Shown: positions 30,901 to 40,787 of the stretch, one piece after another
Position numbering within the stretch: the first letter of the stretch is position 1
Layout: each line of letters begins with the position of its first letter
Source: Gibbula magus
Taxonomy: Eukaryota > Mollusca > Gastropoda > Trochida > Trochidae
Direction of reading: 5' to 3'
DNA: 64,000 bases
Assembly (NCBI GenBank): GCA_936450465.1
Contig: OW388303.1
Location: 8,897,021-8,961,020, forward strand
The notes under the pieces: model-generated
Seen by the model: only the letters and a program-made list of their open reading frames with translations
What the model was told of the DNA's origin: nothing
Database searches by the model: none
Made by a program: the position numbers and the translations under genes

Positions 30901-31257
30901 ATGTATACACCTAGTGACGTTATTTGGCATTTTACGGTATCAGGTCCCCCTATCAAACATCATGTAAGATACCTCATTGGATAGGAAATTTAATTATCTT
31001 TCATTTGGGTACCCTAAGATTGTGGTGCAAATATTCCTTGGTACCCTCAGACTAGTTTGATTGTGAAAAACTCATTACAGAGCTAATAGGTATACTACCT
31101 AGTGACGTTATTTGGCATTTTACGGTATCAGGTCCCCTATCAAACATCATGTAAGATACCTCATTGGATAGGAAATTGAATTATCTTTCATTTGGGTACC
31201 CTTAGATGGTGGTGCAAATATTCCTTGGTACCCATTTAAATATTTACTCGCCCTTTT

Positions 31258-31366
31258 GGCTTGATTTTACTAACCCCATCGCCGTTATTTCGTAATTTAC
31301 GGTACACTCTGATTTTTTGCGAATCAAACAGCATAACTCATTGGATAGGAAATTGAATTTTCTTTA
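31258..31366 (+). repeat. Diverged partial satellite monomer outside the right edge
   Basis: After the last good monomer stops at 31233, the order TTGATT, GTTATTT, TTTACGGTA, ATCAAACA and then CATTGGATAGGAAATTGAAT followed by TCTTT matches the second half of a monomer. It carries many substitutions and small indels between these blocks. It is far more diverged than any copy inside the array, as expected for an old monomer no longer homogenised by recombination. Confidence 0.8.
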
Positions 31367-31839
31367 AAATGAGTATACTTATGTTGTCATGGATTGTTCC
31401 ATAGTGCTTTGTCAGACCATTGTTTTGAATAAGTAACTGGAAAATCGAATGTCCAATGTCCAATAACGAATAAGTAACCAACTTCACACTGCCTTGCTTG
31501 ATATGGTGATGATTTTCAATCATAATTTGATATATATATTTCAAACACAAGTATTTCCTTACCTGATTGTAAACATGCATGAATATTTGACATTCCTCCT
31601 TTCCCCACTATTCAAATGGGGATATTAGCATGACTTTATCATGGCTTCATGTTTATGAGGTTGTGATTGGATGTATCCCCAGAGAGCTTTGATGATGATT
31701 AATGATTTTTAATTCTTTTATACGCGATCTAAGTCATTGCTCAACAAACTTCCCTCATCGTTGGTCATAACCATAGGCCATCATATGTCGTATTTTCTGA
31801 AAGCAGTATGCTGATATCATATGATTGTTCATGTTCAAT

Positions 31840-32175
31840 ATATTCATGCCAATGCTTTTGAAATCTGGATCGAAACTAAACTTCTACTGATTTTATGTAT
31901 CGTCATGACTATAAAAACGTAATAATTTCAAACTTTAAAGTGTGGCATTTGAATCAATATTCTTTTCATGCTCAACAGAGCAGTATTTCTATATATTGTT
32001 TCATCAATTTTGTTTATTGGCTCCACAAATTAGATATTGATTTTAAGAAAGTGGAACGAATTATTCGAAAGTGTTTCAGTTTGTTTCATAAAACACTGTA
32101 CGTTTATTATCAAAATTTCAATGTGTTGAAATTGATATTTTAAGATCTTATTTGGCAAGTATTAGGGACCATATC
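31840..32175. repeat. Diverged duplicated block, copy 1 (partner 59090-59475)
   Basis: ATTTGAATCAATA, TGCTCAACAGA, CTCCACAAATTA, AATATTGATTT and ATTAGGGACCAT occur in the same order here and near 59100-59475 (ATTAGGG at 32161 and 59432). The two copies differ by many substitutions and small indels, so the duplication is old. A frame open over 31895-32143 is not kept in the partner, so no protein is claimed. Confidence 0.7.
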
Positions 32176-33520
32176 AACATGTTTATGAACATTTTGTTGT
32201 AGGTATGTAGCATGTATGTACGTAGTGTGAGGAGTGATAAATATCCTAAAGTGCAAAGGATGTGTCGACGTTTTGGTTTTGTATATATCAATTACTAGAT
32301 ATATAAAGGTCCATCTAAATCAAATGAATTAAATGATTTATTCAGCTATAAGACGTGGTAATAAGAATCATTAGCATAACTTATCCTGATAACAACGAAT
32401 TTAGTCATTTATTTCTAATATGCTTAAAACCTCCAACACATCATAATATAAATGAATTCATTTTATCTTCATTTAAGATGATGATTTTCTGAGTTGAATA
32501 GCATTGTTATATTTAATATATGTAACCAAAGAAACTACTGATGAAATAATTTAGCTTTAGCTAAAATTGTCCAATCTGTGTGTTGCACAGTTTCATTACC
32601 GCCTTTCACATTCAGCACTTAACTAGTGTAATGAACAAAGGATTCATTAAAGTTTACAACATGGCATTGGACATTCATAATCTTAATTCTCATTTTATCA
32701 CACTTGTATCAAAAAAAAATTCTTTCTTGTCCGTCATTTGTTTGTCATGTGCATGTTGACCACAGCACTCTAGGATTGGAAATAATATACCAAACTTATG
32801 TGTAGATTGGGAAACATTTCAAACCTTTAATGACTTCTTTCTGTTGATTTTGGATTGAAAATAATGGTCAATTGCTTAATTGTTCAATGTCATATTTTGG
32901 CAATGTTTCCATATTTTAGAAACACCAATAGCTCTGTAAGGTGTGATGGAAGTAAAATATGGTTAGTCATACCACAGTAAAAGTTGAATGTTCTTTTAAA
33001 GCCTTTTTCCATGCAAATAGTATTATCAATATGTGTCGTCGAAAGTCAAGAACGTCCATCCATACTTGGGACTTTCAAAACTGTGTTGCTCTAACACATT
33101 GAATGTATCGTGATTAAGAAATATTAAGTTACCACAACGGTGATGCATATACATGTACTACCTCAAACCTTATTTATGTCAATGATGTATCATTGATGAA
33201 ATGGTTATAAATATATATCTCTCATGAAGTTTCATACAGAATAGAGCGAGCTCCCTTGAATGCTTTTGGATTTTGTTTTTGTTTTACAAGGCCCACTGCA
33301 AAAACTGTCATCCGAGATAACAAAATACACTACGATGAATGAATGTCTCATTGTTAAAGAGTACATCATTTTTTTGATGTAGAACTGAGATGAAGATATC
33401 ATGTTGTTAAATAACCAGCATCTAAAATAATAACAATTGTTCTAATTGTTATTTGTGAATTTCATTGATGCGAAAAATGTGACATGGGATACTTTCGGTG
33501 CCGCGCGACTGTATAGGTCC
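32176..33520. other. AT-rich intergenic DNA, nothing recognised
   Basis: Low-complexity AT-rich sequence without open frames of note. No SINE tail, terminal inverted repeat or tRNA-like stretch was seen. Confidence 0.5.
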
Positions 33521-33656
33521 ATACATTCAATTCAATTTCTTTCCGGTACTGAAAGGCCACAGGCCTGTAGTACAATATATTTACATCATTGAAAATACAC
33601 GCACGTGTAACACACATGAAGATGATACTAGTTACTTGTAACTTATATTGTTTTTT

Positions 33657-35351
33657 TTACATATATTCTGTTCTAAATAACATTGCATGATAAATGAACA
33701 TCGAACATTTTTGAAGAAGTGCATTATTTTTGGTATTCAATATTTCTGTGAATTTATAAATGTTTGGATGGACAATATAATATGTTTTAAAATACAATTT
33801 TCTCAGGGAATCATAAACAGGGCAAATTAAAACAAAGTGATATTCATCTTGTATTTCATTAAGATCACAAAGTCTGCAAATTCGATGTTCTCTTTGGACT
33901 GAGTTGAATCGTCAACTTTCTACAAATAAATCATGTGAAGAACATCTCAGTCTGCTCAAAGCTGTCCTAAACTTGTTTACATTTACACACATAAGATAGA
34001 TTTCGGTTTCAAGAGTATATTTAAACATTCTGTAATAAAAACATTTACTAGAAAGTGATTTCTTTTCCAGCCATTCTTGTAAATGTATGTCTTTTAATCT
34101 GCTTGTTAGTTCAAAAATAAACTTATCATCTGATTCAACATATTGTTTTATCCATACAAAACCGAAGCCTTTTGTGAATAGAAATTTTCTAACAGAAGTC
34201 ACCCAGTTCTTTTGCCCATTTTTATCATATAACATCATCATATTATAGCATTTTTTTAAAGTTGATATGAAGGCATATTCAATAGTTTCAACCAATCAAT
34301 ACTTTATCGCTTTAATATTTGTAAATAGCTGTATTTGATATCTACCACATTCACCATAAACCATGATATTAGGAGTATTGTATTTAACACCCAGAAACCT
34401 TTTACAGGCTTTCAATTGTACTTTTTCGATTTCTTTGTAATAATCAAAACCCCATATTTCAGCCCCATATGATAAAATAGGCTTTATTTTGGCATCGAAT
34501 ATCTTAAAATATGTACTTATATTTAAATCTTCCAGTACATTAAGTTGCTTAAAGATACCAATCATTACCTTTTGTGCTTGTATGGAAGCGTAATTAACAT
34601 GCATTGTCCAAGATAAACAATTACTAAAAAATAATTCCAAATATTTGTATGAACTAGCAGAGTCTAATTCTTTACCTTTGAACCACCATTTTTCTTTCTT
34701 TGATAAACGCCCTCCCTTCTTGAACACTACTACTTTGGTTTTGGTTCTATTTACTGTTAACTTGAAATTGTCACAATAAGTCTCTAGTTCTCTAATGATT
34801 CTTTGTAAACCTGCTACAGAACAAGAGAATAGCACGATATCGTCTGCAAAAAGCAATAAGAAAATATGTACTATATCTGGATGTAGTTGTATCGCATACT
34901 CACAATTACTCTCAATTTGGGTTGCCAATTCATTTATGAAAAATAAGAATAGAAATGGACTTAGTATACAACCTTGTCTTACCCCCAGCTGTAGTTCAAA
35001 ACAATTCGATAATTCATTGTTATTTTTAACGCAGGCTTTAACATTTTCGTACATATTATGGATCAGTTTTCTCTTTTTTGGACTATGGCCATGTTTATTA
35101 AAAAGAGACCATAACTTTTCTCTATCTACTGAATCAAAAGCTTTTTCAAAATCAACAAAGAGAGCATACATTTTACCACCCTTGAAGTTGAAATATTTTT
35201 GTATAATACTTTGCAAAATAAAAATATTGTCAGTAGTAGTATATCCATTCCTAAATCCTGCCTGAGATTCACTGAGTTTATCCATTGCCTCTCCCCATGA
35301 TACTAGTCTTTTGTTAATGATAGCAGTAAAAACCTTGCTAAAAATACTCAA
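33657..35351 (-). pseudogene. LINE reverse transcriptase, broken by in-frame stops
   Basis: One frame carries the polymerase and C-terminal domain. Seen in order from 35351: GFRNGYTTTDN (about residue 32), VDFEKAFD with the first catalytic Asp (about 67), GVRQGCILSP (about 123) and FADD (about 168-171, the two catalytic Asp), then thumb-like sequence. Two TGA codons interrupt it: one at 34296-34298 replaces the Trp expected in a KYW context, and one at about 33912 falls after DLFVES. Beyond the second, the same frame continues through a CxxC...HxxxxC motif (CRLCD...HFVLIC) to a TAA at 33657-33659. Upstream of 35351 the frame continues as GIIVPIHKTG and NNYRGITLL, so the apparent start at 35351 is only a Leu codon. 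A one-base loss near 35491 and another shift near 35650 separate it from the N-terminal RT segment (LKPNKSLGTDDITPDLI). Confidence 0.92.
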
Positions 35352-35428
35352 GAGTGTAATGCCTCTATAGTTGTTTGGATTATCCTTGCTGCCTGTTTTA
35401 TGGATCGGAACGATAATGCCAACTGACC

Positions 35429-35491
35429 AATTAGTTGGAAATGGAAAATAAAAATGGAAAAAAAAAAGAAAAAAAAAATTAGTTGGAAATG
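35429..35491. repeat. 33-bp A-rich insert flanked by a perfect 15-bp direct repeat
   Basis: AATTAGTTGGAAATG occurs at 35429-35443 and again at 35477-35491. Between them is a purine-only stretch apart from three T, mostly A with G interruptions. Duplicated flanks around an A-rich tract resemble a target-site duplication around a very short poly(A) retroinsertion into the LINE. Replication slippage is the alternative. The net 48 bp is a multiple of three and does not itself shift the frame. Confidence 0.7.
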
Positions 35492-35885
35492 TCCCTTTTC
35501 TAATATAATATTGAATAATAATTCTAAATACGGTACTATAATATCTGCCGAATTCTTAATGAGATCTGGTGTTATGTCATCAGTACCTAGTGACTTATTG
35601 GGCTTTAAGCGTTTTATGCTGTTTAATATTTCATCCCTACTAATTGGGGAATCAAGGATATCTCCATGTTAGGATCTGATGACGCTTAAATTGTGTATAT
35701 ACATCGTCTCCGAAAGTATCGGCACTATTCCCATAATCAGTTTTGAAGTTAAACAGGTTACTAAAATGTCCAAACCAGTCAGTCATACAAATATTGTTTT
35801 TTGCTACAGTAGAAGTGTTCATCTTTTTCAGTTCATATCAAAACTTTTTCGAGTCCGATATGCTATTTTCTATATCTACCTGCTT

Positions 35886-36710
35886 TTATCTTAAGTAATC
35901 AAGTCTTTTCTGCTTACACACTCCGTTATAATCATTTCTTATCTGACAATATTCTTCGAATGATTTCTTATCTTTCCATTTTCTAAACTTGTTAAGCAGC
36001 TTACAACGTTTTATTTTTGGCTTCTCACATTCTTCATCATACCATTTGTTAGGTTTTCTTTTTGACGTACTTACTTTTCTTTTCATATTTTCCGCACCTA
36101 AACAGAGTGCGTCAGTAACATATTTAATACTGTCATCAATATTCGTAAATGCGTACTCAAGCGATTTATCAAATAGTGATTGAACATCATCTGATAGGAG
36201 ATTTTCTCTAAAGTCTTCTGCTTTATCGTTATCCCAGACAAATTTTACAGATTTATTTGGATTCTTCACATATTCGTCATAAGATCGTACATGCTTGGAC
36301 TTCAACGATAATGTTATTGGTAGGTGGTCTGACTCGATACGAGACTGTACACTAAAAGCATCAACAAAGTCAAATAATACTGATGATGAAATAAAATAAT
36401 CTATGAGGCTTGTACCATTAGCACCTATAATGGTAAAATCTCCAATTTCATTATCACTACCACACCGTCCATTCATAATGTGAACATTCAAGGTAGAACA
36501 TGAATCTAATAAGGTTTTACCAAAGTTGTTTACAACTCTATCGGCGGAATAACGTTTATGGCTAAAGAAATCGGTTAAAAAGTCCCAATGCGAGTCATTT
36601 TGATTTTCTGTATATTCTAATAAATCATCATCTACAAAGTCAGGGTTTGTGCCAGTTCGAGCATTGAAATCACCGCCACAGAGGATATAAACATCTGGTA
36701 GATGGGTCAA
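35886..36710 (-). pseudogene. LINE endonuclease domain fragment (APE/EEP family)
   Basis: In active LINEs this domain nicks target DNA so that reverse transcription can be primed. The 274-residue open stretch contains GGDFNARTG at about residues 12-20, SLIDYFI at about 101-107 and SDHLPI at 127-132. These match the C-terminal catalytic blocks of APE-type endonucleases (Asn of GDFN; Asp and His of SDH). The N-terminal half with the metal-binding Glu is absent; translation stays open only a little further upstream (to about 36760) before similarity ends. The remaining ~140 residues form the usual charged linker (KPNKWYDEEC) toward the reverse transcriptase. It ends at a stop just after RLDYLR. 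The expected continuation (VDIENSISDSKKF) is found in another frame immediately downstream and itself meets a TGA where Trp is expected. Non-functional. Confidence 0.9.
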
Positions 36711-36780
36711 AATATCTAATAACGAGTCTTGAAATACGAGTATACCATTTTTGCAATGTACATTCCCATGTTCAGGTACT

Positions 36781-38230
36781 CATTTGTACTTTAGCTTTTA
36801 ATCTGTTTCACAACTTATTATATAGCCTGAGTGTAGAGTAGGAAAAATGTTCGTAAATGTAACCAGTTGGGTAGGATTGCTATTTATAGAATGAATGTGG
36901 AATGCCAGTGGAATGTCATGATTTGAAAGTTGATGATTGATCACGCAACATAGCTCGATTTAAATCATTGCATTGATTGAGCTTTTTTTTTGGCGATTTT
37001 GAGCATTTTCCGTATGACATACTCAAAGTTAAAGGAAATGTATCGGGTCAAAATACTATGAAGGCGCAGGAGTAACACTATATACTAATACTAATACTAT
37101 ATACCTTAAACACAATTTTTGACATCACAATTCATAAAAATCGAATATTGTACATTTGTATACACAAGATCATCATACATTGATATTGGTATCAGATATT
37201 TACATATTTTTATGATTTTTGACAAAGGTGTATACTTCTTATAATTGACTTCTATGTGGTACACCTCCTACTATGGTGATTTAATGAATTTATAGATTAT
37301 ATAATTATTTCCTAACTCCTACACAGAGTAAGAATGTATACACAGTGAGGGATATAATAGCATAGTATGCTTCATTACACCAATGGCGCAAAATGATGCG
37401 ATATACATTCACAATGGTGACTTAAAGTTATATGCACGTTTTAAAGAATGGTCACATTAAACATAAGGTAAAACTGAAATTTAGTATAAACTTATTAACC
37501 GAAGCAAGTTGTTTTATTGTGCGGAATATTAAGTCCTTTCACTCTGTTCTATGGCACTATTGCATCCAGGCGGAATTGCATTGACTTGACTATATTGACA
37601 CTGCAGATGTACTCGAATTTGAAGCAAATAGTTGGAATTTTATTTTAAGAAGGACAACTGTATTATAAAACAATGCTAGAGGACAACCAGTTTGGTTACA
37701 ATATATATGTAAAGTGTTTGATGGGATAGTAGGTGATCAATTTCTACAAATTCCATATTTTTACTGTAACATTGGCATTGGATAGATTATTGGAAAATGT
37801 GTTTTTTTACCATGCCCTAATGTGGTTGTAATTTACTGATTCAAATGAAAAGATAAAGGTAATTGATTGTCAATGTTTATCGTAGCTCAGTATATGGATA
37901 GCATATTATGAGCAATTGCACACCAAAAGGTCCGCATTGATTAACTATATCCACACTTATTGCATTGCCCTGATATTGATACCTTTGTTTCATATCAAGT
38001 ACTGCCGCATTGATGACCAAGTAATATATCATACATCACGTGTAGCTGTTGTATCTGAGTGACTTTACAGGCAGTATTGCTGTTGATGTATTGAGGACAC
38101 GTCACTTATCATTAAAACGTCTTCTCAATGACCAATTTTTCTTTAATTTACTCAATCTGTAGCCTTTATAAAGTATTGATATTAATGGTTTCCAACTTAA
38201 TAGAATGGTTGAGAGGCATTCTAGAAGTTG
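36781..38230. other. AT-rich intergenic DNA, nothing recognised
   Basis: No credible coding frame and no recognised repeat. A small dyad of TATATACTAATACTAATACTATATA type is near 37079-37103. Confidence 0.5.
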
Positions 38231-38234
38231 GTGT

Positions 38235-38467
38235 GATGAAGAAGACAAATATTTATGGACGATCAAATTATTTATTAACAATAGCGACGTTTCGGTATAG
38301 ATCCTTATAGCGTTATCAAGCATCTTTTTTTTCTCTTTTTTTTCTTTTTTAAGATTTTTTTTTTTAAATTTATTTTATTTTTTTGGCAGGGTGAGGGTAC
38401 CAATTAGTGGTGGAGGTATTCTTAATAAAGAAGTTGATCATCCATAAATATTTGTGTTCTTCAACTT
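38235..38467. repeat. Snapback element with hammerhead-ribozyme-like core and T-rich centre
   Basis: The left segment (about 38235-38266, GACAAATATTTATGGACGATCAA) and the right segment (38434-38465) are near-perfect inverted copies. Between them on the minus strand, 38284-38324 reads TTGATAA, a 7-bp stem with one mismatch closed by AGGATC, then CCGAAACGTCGC. This resembles the CUGAUGA-stem II-GAAAC-GUC layout of hammerhead ribozymes found in Penelope-like elements and retrozymes, but TGATAA departs from TGATGA. A T-rich tract fills 38325-38385 on the plus strand. Family assignment is an inference. Confidence 0.45.
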
Positions 38468-39039
38468 AATAGATGTTTAAATATCGTCCTACAGATAAGT
38501 TATATATTGCATATGTTTATGTTAAAAAAGCATAAGCTTTCCTAAAAGGTATTCTGTAGTCTATGCATGAAATGGAAGTGGGGGCTATCAAGTAAAATTA
38601 ACTTCAAGTCCAGAAGTAGTTTAATATTTGCATCCTTATCTGCACTAATGGGAACATATGTATCTATCAGTCATGGACGATTGTGACTAGTAATTAAAAT
38701 TACACAGGGACAACGTTAGCTAATACCATGAGCGTGACCTTGAGAGAGGGTCACTTAGTTGCGATATAAGTTGATCGATCAAAGCTGCAAATAATTAGTA
38801 TAGAAACAATGGGAGTTGCCAAAGAAAATTCGAGTTGGTCCAATTATTTTACAAACATTAATCCATGATAGCATACTGCACAATGTACAGCTCGAAAACA
38901 TCCAACAGTTTCCTCATCTCATATATTTCATATTCTCATTTTCAGGTTAACGCATTTGACAGATTATAAATACTGTAAGAAAAATCTCTATCAAAATGAC
39001 ACTTGTTAACCTTTATAATAATGTTTAAATAGGTCTGCA

Positions 39040-39650
39040 TTTGGAGAAGTATTTGTAAATCGATATCCAGCTGCTTAATGTATGCAATTCACACGACGAT
39101 ATCAAATAGAAAAAGCTTCGGATTTCAAAAGTCAATAAACTCACGTATGGTAATAGCTTCAACAGAGTGTTGCCACATTTATCTCATCACTTGCCTCTCC
39201 TCCTGCATAAGGGTGTCAGTTTTTTCAACTCATTTCCATGTTCCATGTTTCAGCTGCCAAAAGAAAATAGACATGTTATAAAAGGAGAATCACAGAGAAG
39301 GCAATTGCATGATCTTCTACATAATAAGTCATGATATGAGTATCTGTGAATAGCAACCCTTGAATAGCGACTTCAATATGCTGATGTCCTGTTAAAGGGT
39401 TTTATTCCGGAATATTTTGTTCTACTTTAGGCTATTTGGAAAGTCTTTATTTTTAATGTATGTTAAATGTCAAATAGATAACAAGATATTCTTATGTTTT
39501 CCCAGAGCTGCATCATGATTTACCTGCGTACCATTTCTTCGTAGAAACTAGGAGTATATTTTCTAAATGAATTTCTGTCAGAATTGAGAAAAGTTATCAT
39601 TCATCAAGAAATACTATTCTGTGTCACAATAACACTTCTTCATTTCTTTA
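39040..39650. repeat. Diverged duplicated block, copy 1 (partner 47180-47775)
   Basis: CCAGCTGCTTAAT, GTCAATAAACT, ACGTATGGTAA, CATAATAAGTC, TGAATAGCAAC and TTTCT(G/A)TCAGAA follow each other in the same order here and at 47195 onward (offset about 8130 bp). On the minus strand the partner has an open frame around 47257-47448. The equivalent here contains stops, but NEWKKVTSLY faces NELKKLTPLC, so a decayed coding exon is possible. Confidence 0.7.
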
Positions 39651-40787
39651 TCATTGTGTATATGTGTATTTATTATTGATTTTCCGTTTGAAGCATATAA
39701 ATTTTTCACTTTCTGTTTGCCATCCAAATGAATAAAATAACCTTTCGCAAAGAAGAAAGTGATGAGATAAGTATTATACTTTTATCACACTGACCACATA
39801 ATAACCGTCTTTTGGCTTCACTAGATCAACATTAACGAATCTTAAAGCAGAAAACAATCATATGATTTACTAATTTCACATACATGTAACAAGTAACATG
39901 CAACAGGTCACTGACAGTCTATTCGCACATTATATTCACTGTAAATGTAAAACATGTTTCACGCAAAGGTCAAATCATGTAACTTTCGTCAATGGTAATT
40001 TGCAGACACTCATTACCAACGTAGGGTGATACAAATTGGATGTAAAGTAGTTTAGCACACTAGCGTGTCATTGTCAACCTAATCTGCTTACTTGAAAATG
40101 TGACACTGCAAAATGTCAAATATTGTTATAGCTCATGATATACATTGTATACTGTGAATTAGAAAACCACTCTTGCCGATTCAGTTGCAAATCTGGTAAA
40201 TCTAATTACAAATACTTTTATCCCGAAGCGTGTTTCACAGAGAATTTGTAAAATGTCCATGCTATCCAAGTCAAGTTCTATTAGGTCTCTTTTCCTAAAG
40301 AAGATTGTGCAATATGCCATATCGTTTCAAGTCGTGACTGGCATTTTCTAAGACACTGATAAAGTGATTTGCATAATTACTTTGTTTCCTGTGATAACTG
40401 AACACTAACATGTGTCTGTAGCCTACAAAGTCGTGTGGGTGCATCCGCTAGAATGCAATGACTTACCTTTACGCATTGTTCACAAAATAGATACTATTCA
40501 TCCAGACTTCAGTTTAACAATTGACTGTCTTCTGTGTGGATTACTCAAAGACATAATCCCAGTATATATGAGTAAGGAACAGAAAACTGAAGATTACACA
40601 CAACAAAAACCTCTAAACACAATCCAATTACAATTACACTCAATTAATGACTATTTTTGCACATTAGGCATATCTGATCAGCATTATTTTTACTTTCTTA
40701 ATGACATTTTCAGACAGAAATATAACGTAATGGAATTAAACAATTCAACTTAATTCTATTGCATAAAGTTGGTTATTAAAGTAGTAT
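39651..40787. other. Intergenic DNA; one unsupported 113-codon frame
   Basis: A plus-strand open frame lies at 40412-40753. It has no recognisable domain, signal peptide or homologous copy in the window, and normal AT-rich composition. It is most likely a chance ORF. Nothing else was recognised. Confidence 0.4.

Larger units (their letters stand above)
1425..31233 (+). repeat. Satellite DNA array, 187-bp monomer, about 159 copies
   Basis: The sequence repeats head to tail with a 187-bp period: TTCATTTGGG recurs at 1624, 1811 and 1998, and so on to the end. All copies are in one orientation. Each monomer carries two GGTACC (KpnI) sites about 30 bp apart, one inside GGGTACCC, around GATGGTGGTGCAAATATTCC. 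Copies differ at a few recurring positions: AAAACTC or AAAACCTC; AATATG, AATAGATA or AATAGGTA; GGCATT or GGAATT; TTGAATT, TTAAATT or TTTAATT; CCCTTAGATGG, CCATAAGATGG or CCCTAAGATTG. All frames are closed by stops (no ORF of 60 codons or more in 30 kb), so it is non-coding. The first full copies (to about 1660) carry private changes, as expected at an array edge. It could be pericentromeric or heterochromatic satellite; no CENP-B-box-like match was noticed. True length depends on assembly quality. Confidence 0.98.
33525..36780 (-). mobile_element. 5'-truncated non-LTR retrotransposon (LINE), APE endonuclease type
   Basis: Read on the minus strand, the order is the C-terminal part of an APE-like endonuclease, a linker, a full reverse transcriptase, a C-terminal region with a Cys/His zinc-knuckle-like motif, and a short 3' UTR. 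The UTR contains CAGGCCTGTGGCC and a GAATTGAATG-type end near 33525-33570. Element-like translation fades near 36780, inside the endonuclease, so the 5' end is missing, as is usual when target-primed reverse transcription stops early. No target-site duplication was identified. The coding region is broken by several stops and frameshifts, so the element is dead. The clade within APE-type LINEs was not settled. Confidence 0.9.

Noticed and set aside
1425..31233. Regularly spaced repeats suggesting a CRISPR array
   Set aside because: There are no unique spacers: the whole 187-bp unit is repeated head to tail, and the context is eukaryotic.
34795..35265. 156-codon plus-strand frame
   Set aside because: It lies opposite the LINE reverse transcriptase and is a shadow of that coding strand.
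38325..38385. Poly-T tract as a retroposed poly(A) tail or terminator
   Set aside because: It sits inside a symmetric snapback element with no adjacent SINE or LINE 3' end, so it is treated as low-complexity filler.
40412..40753. 113-codon plus-strand frame as a possible gene
   Set aside because: No domain, signal or second copy; composition equals the surrounding AT-rich DNA. A chance ORF is more likely.
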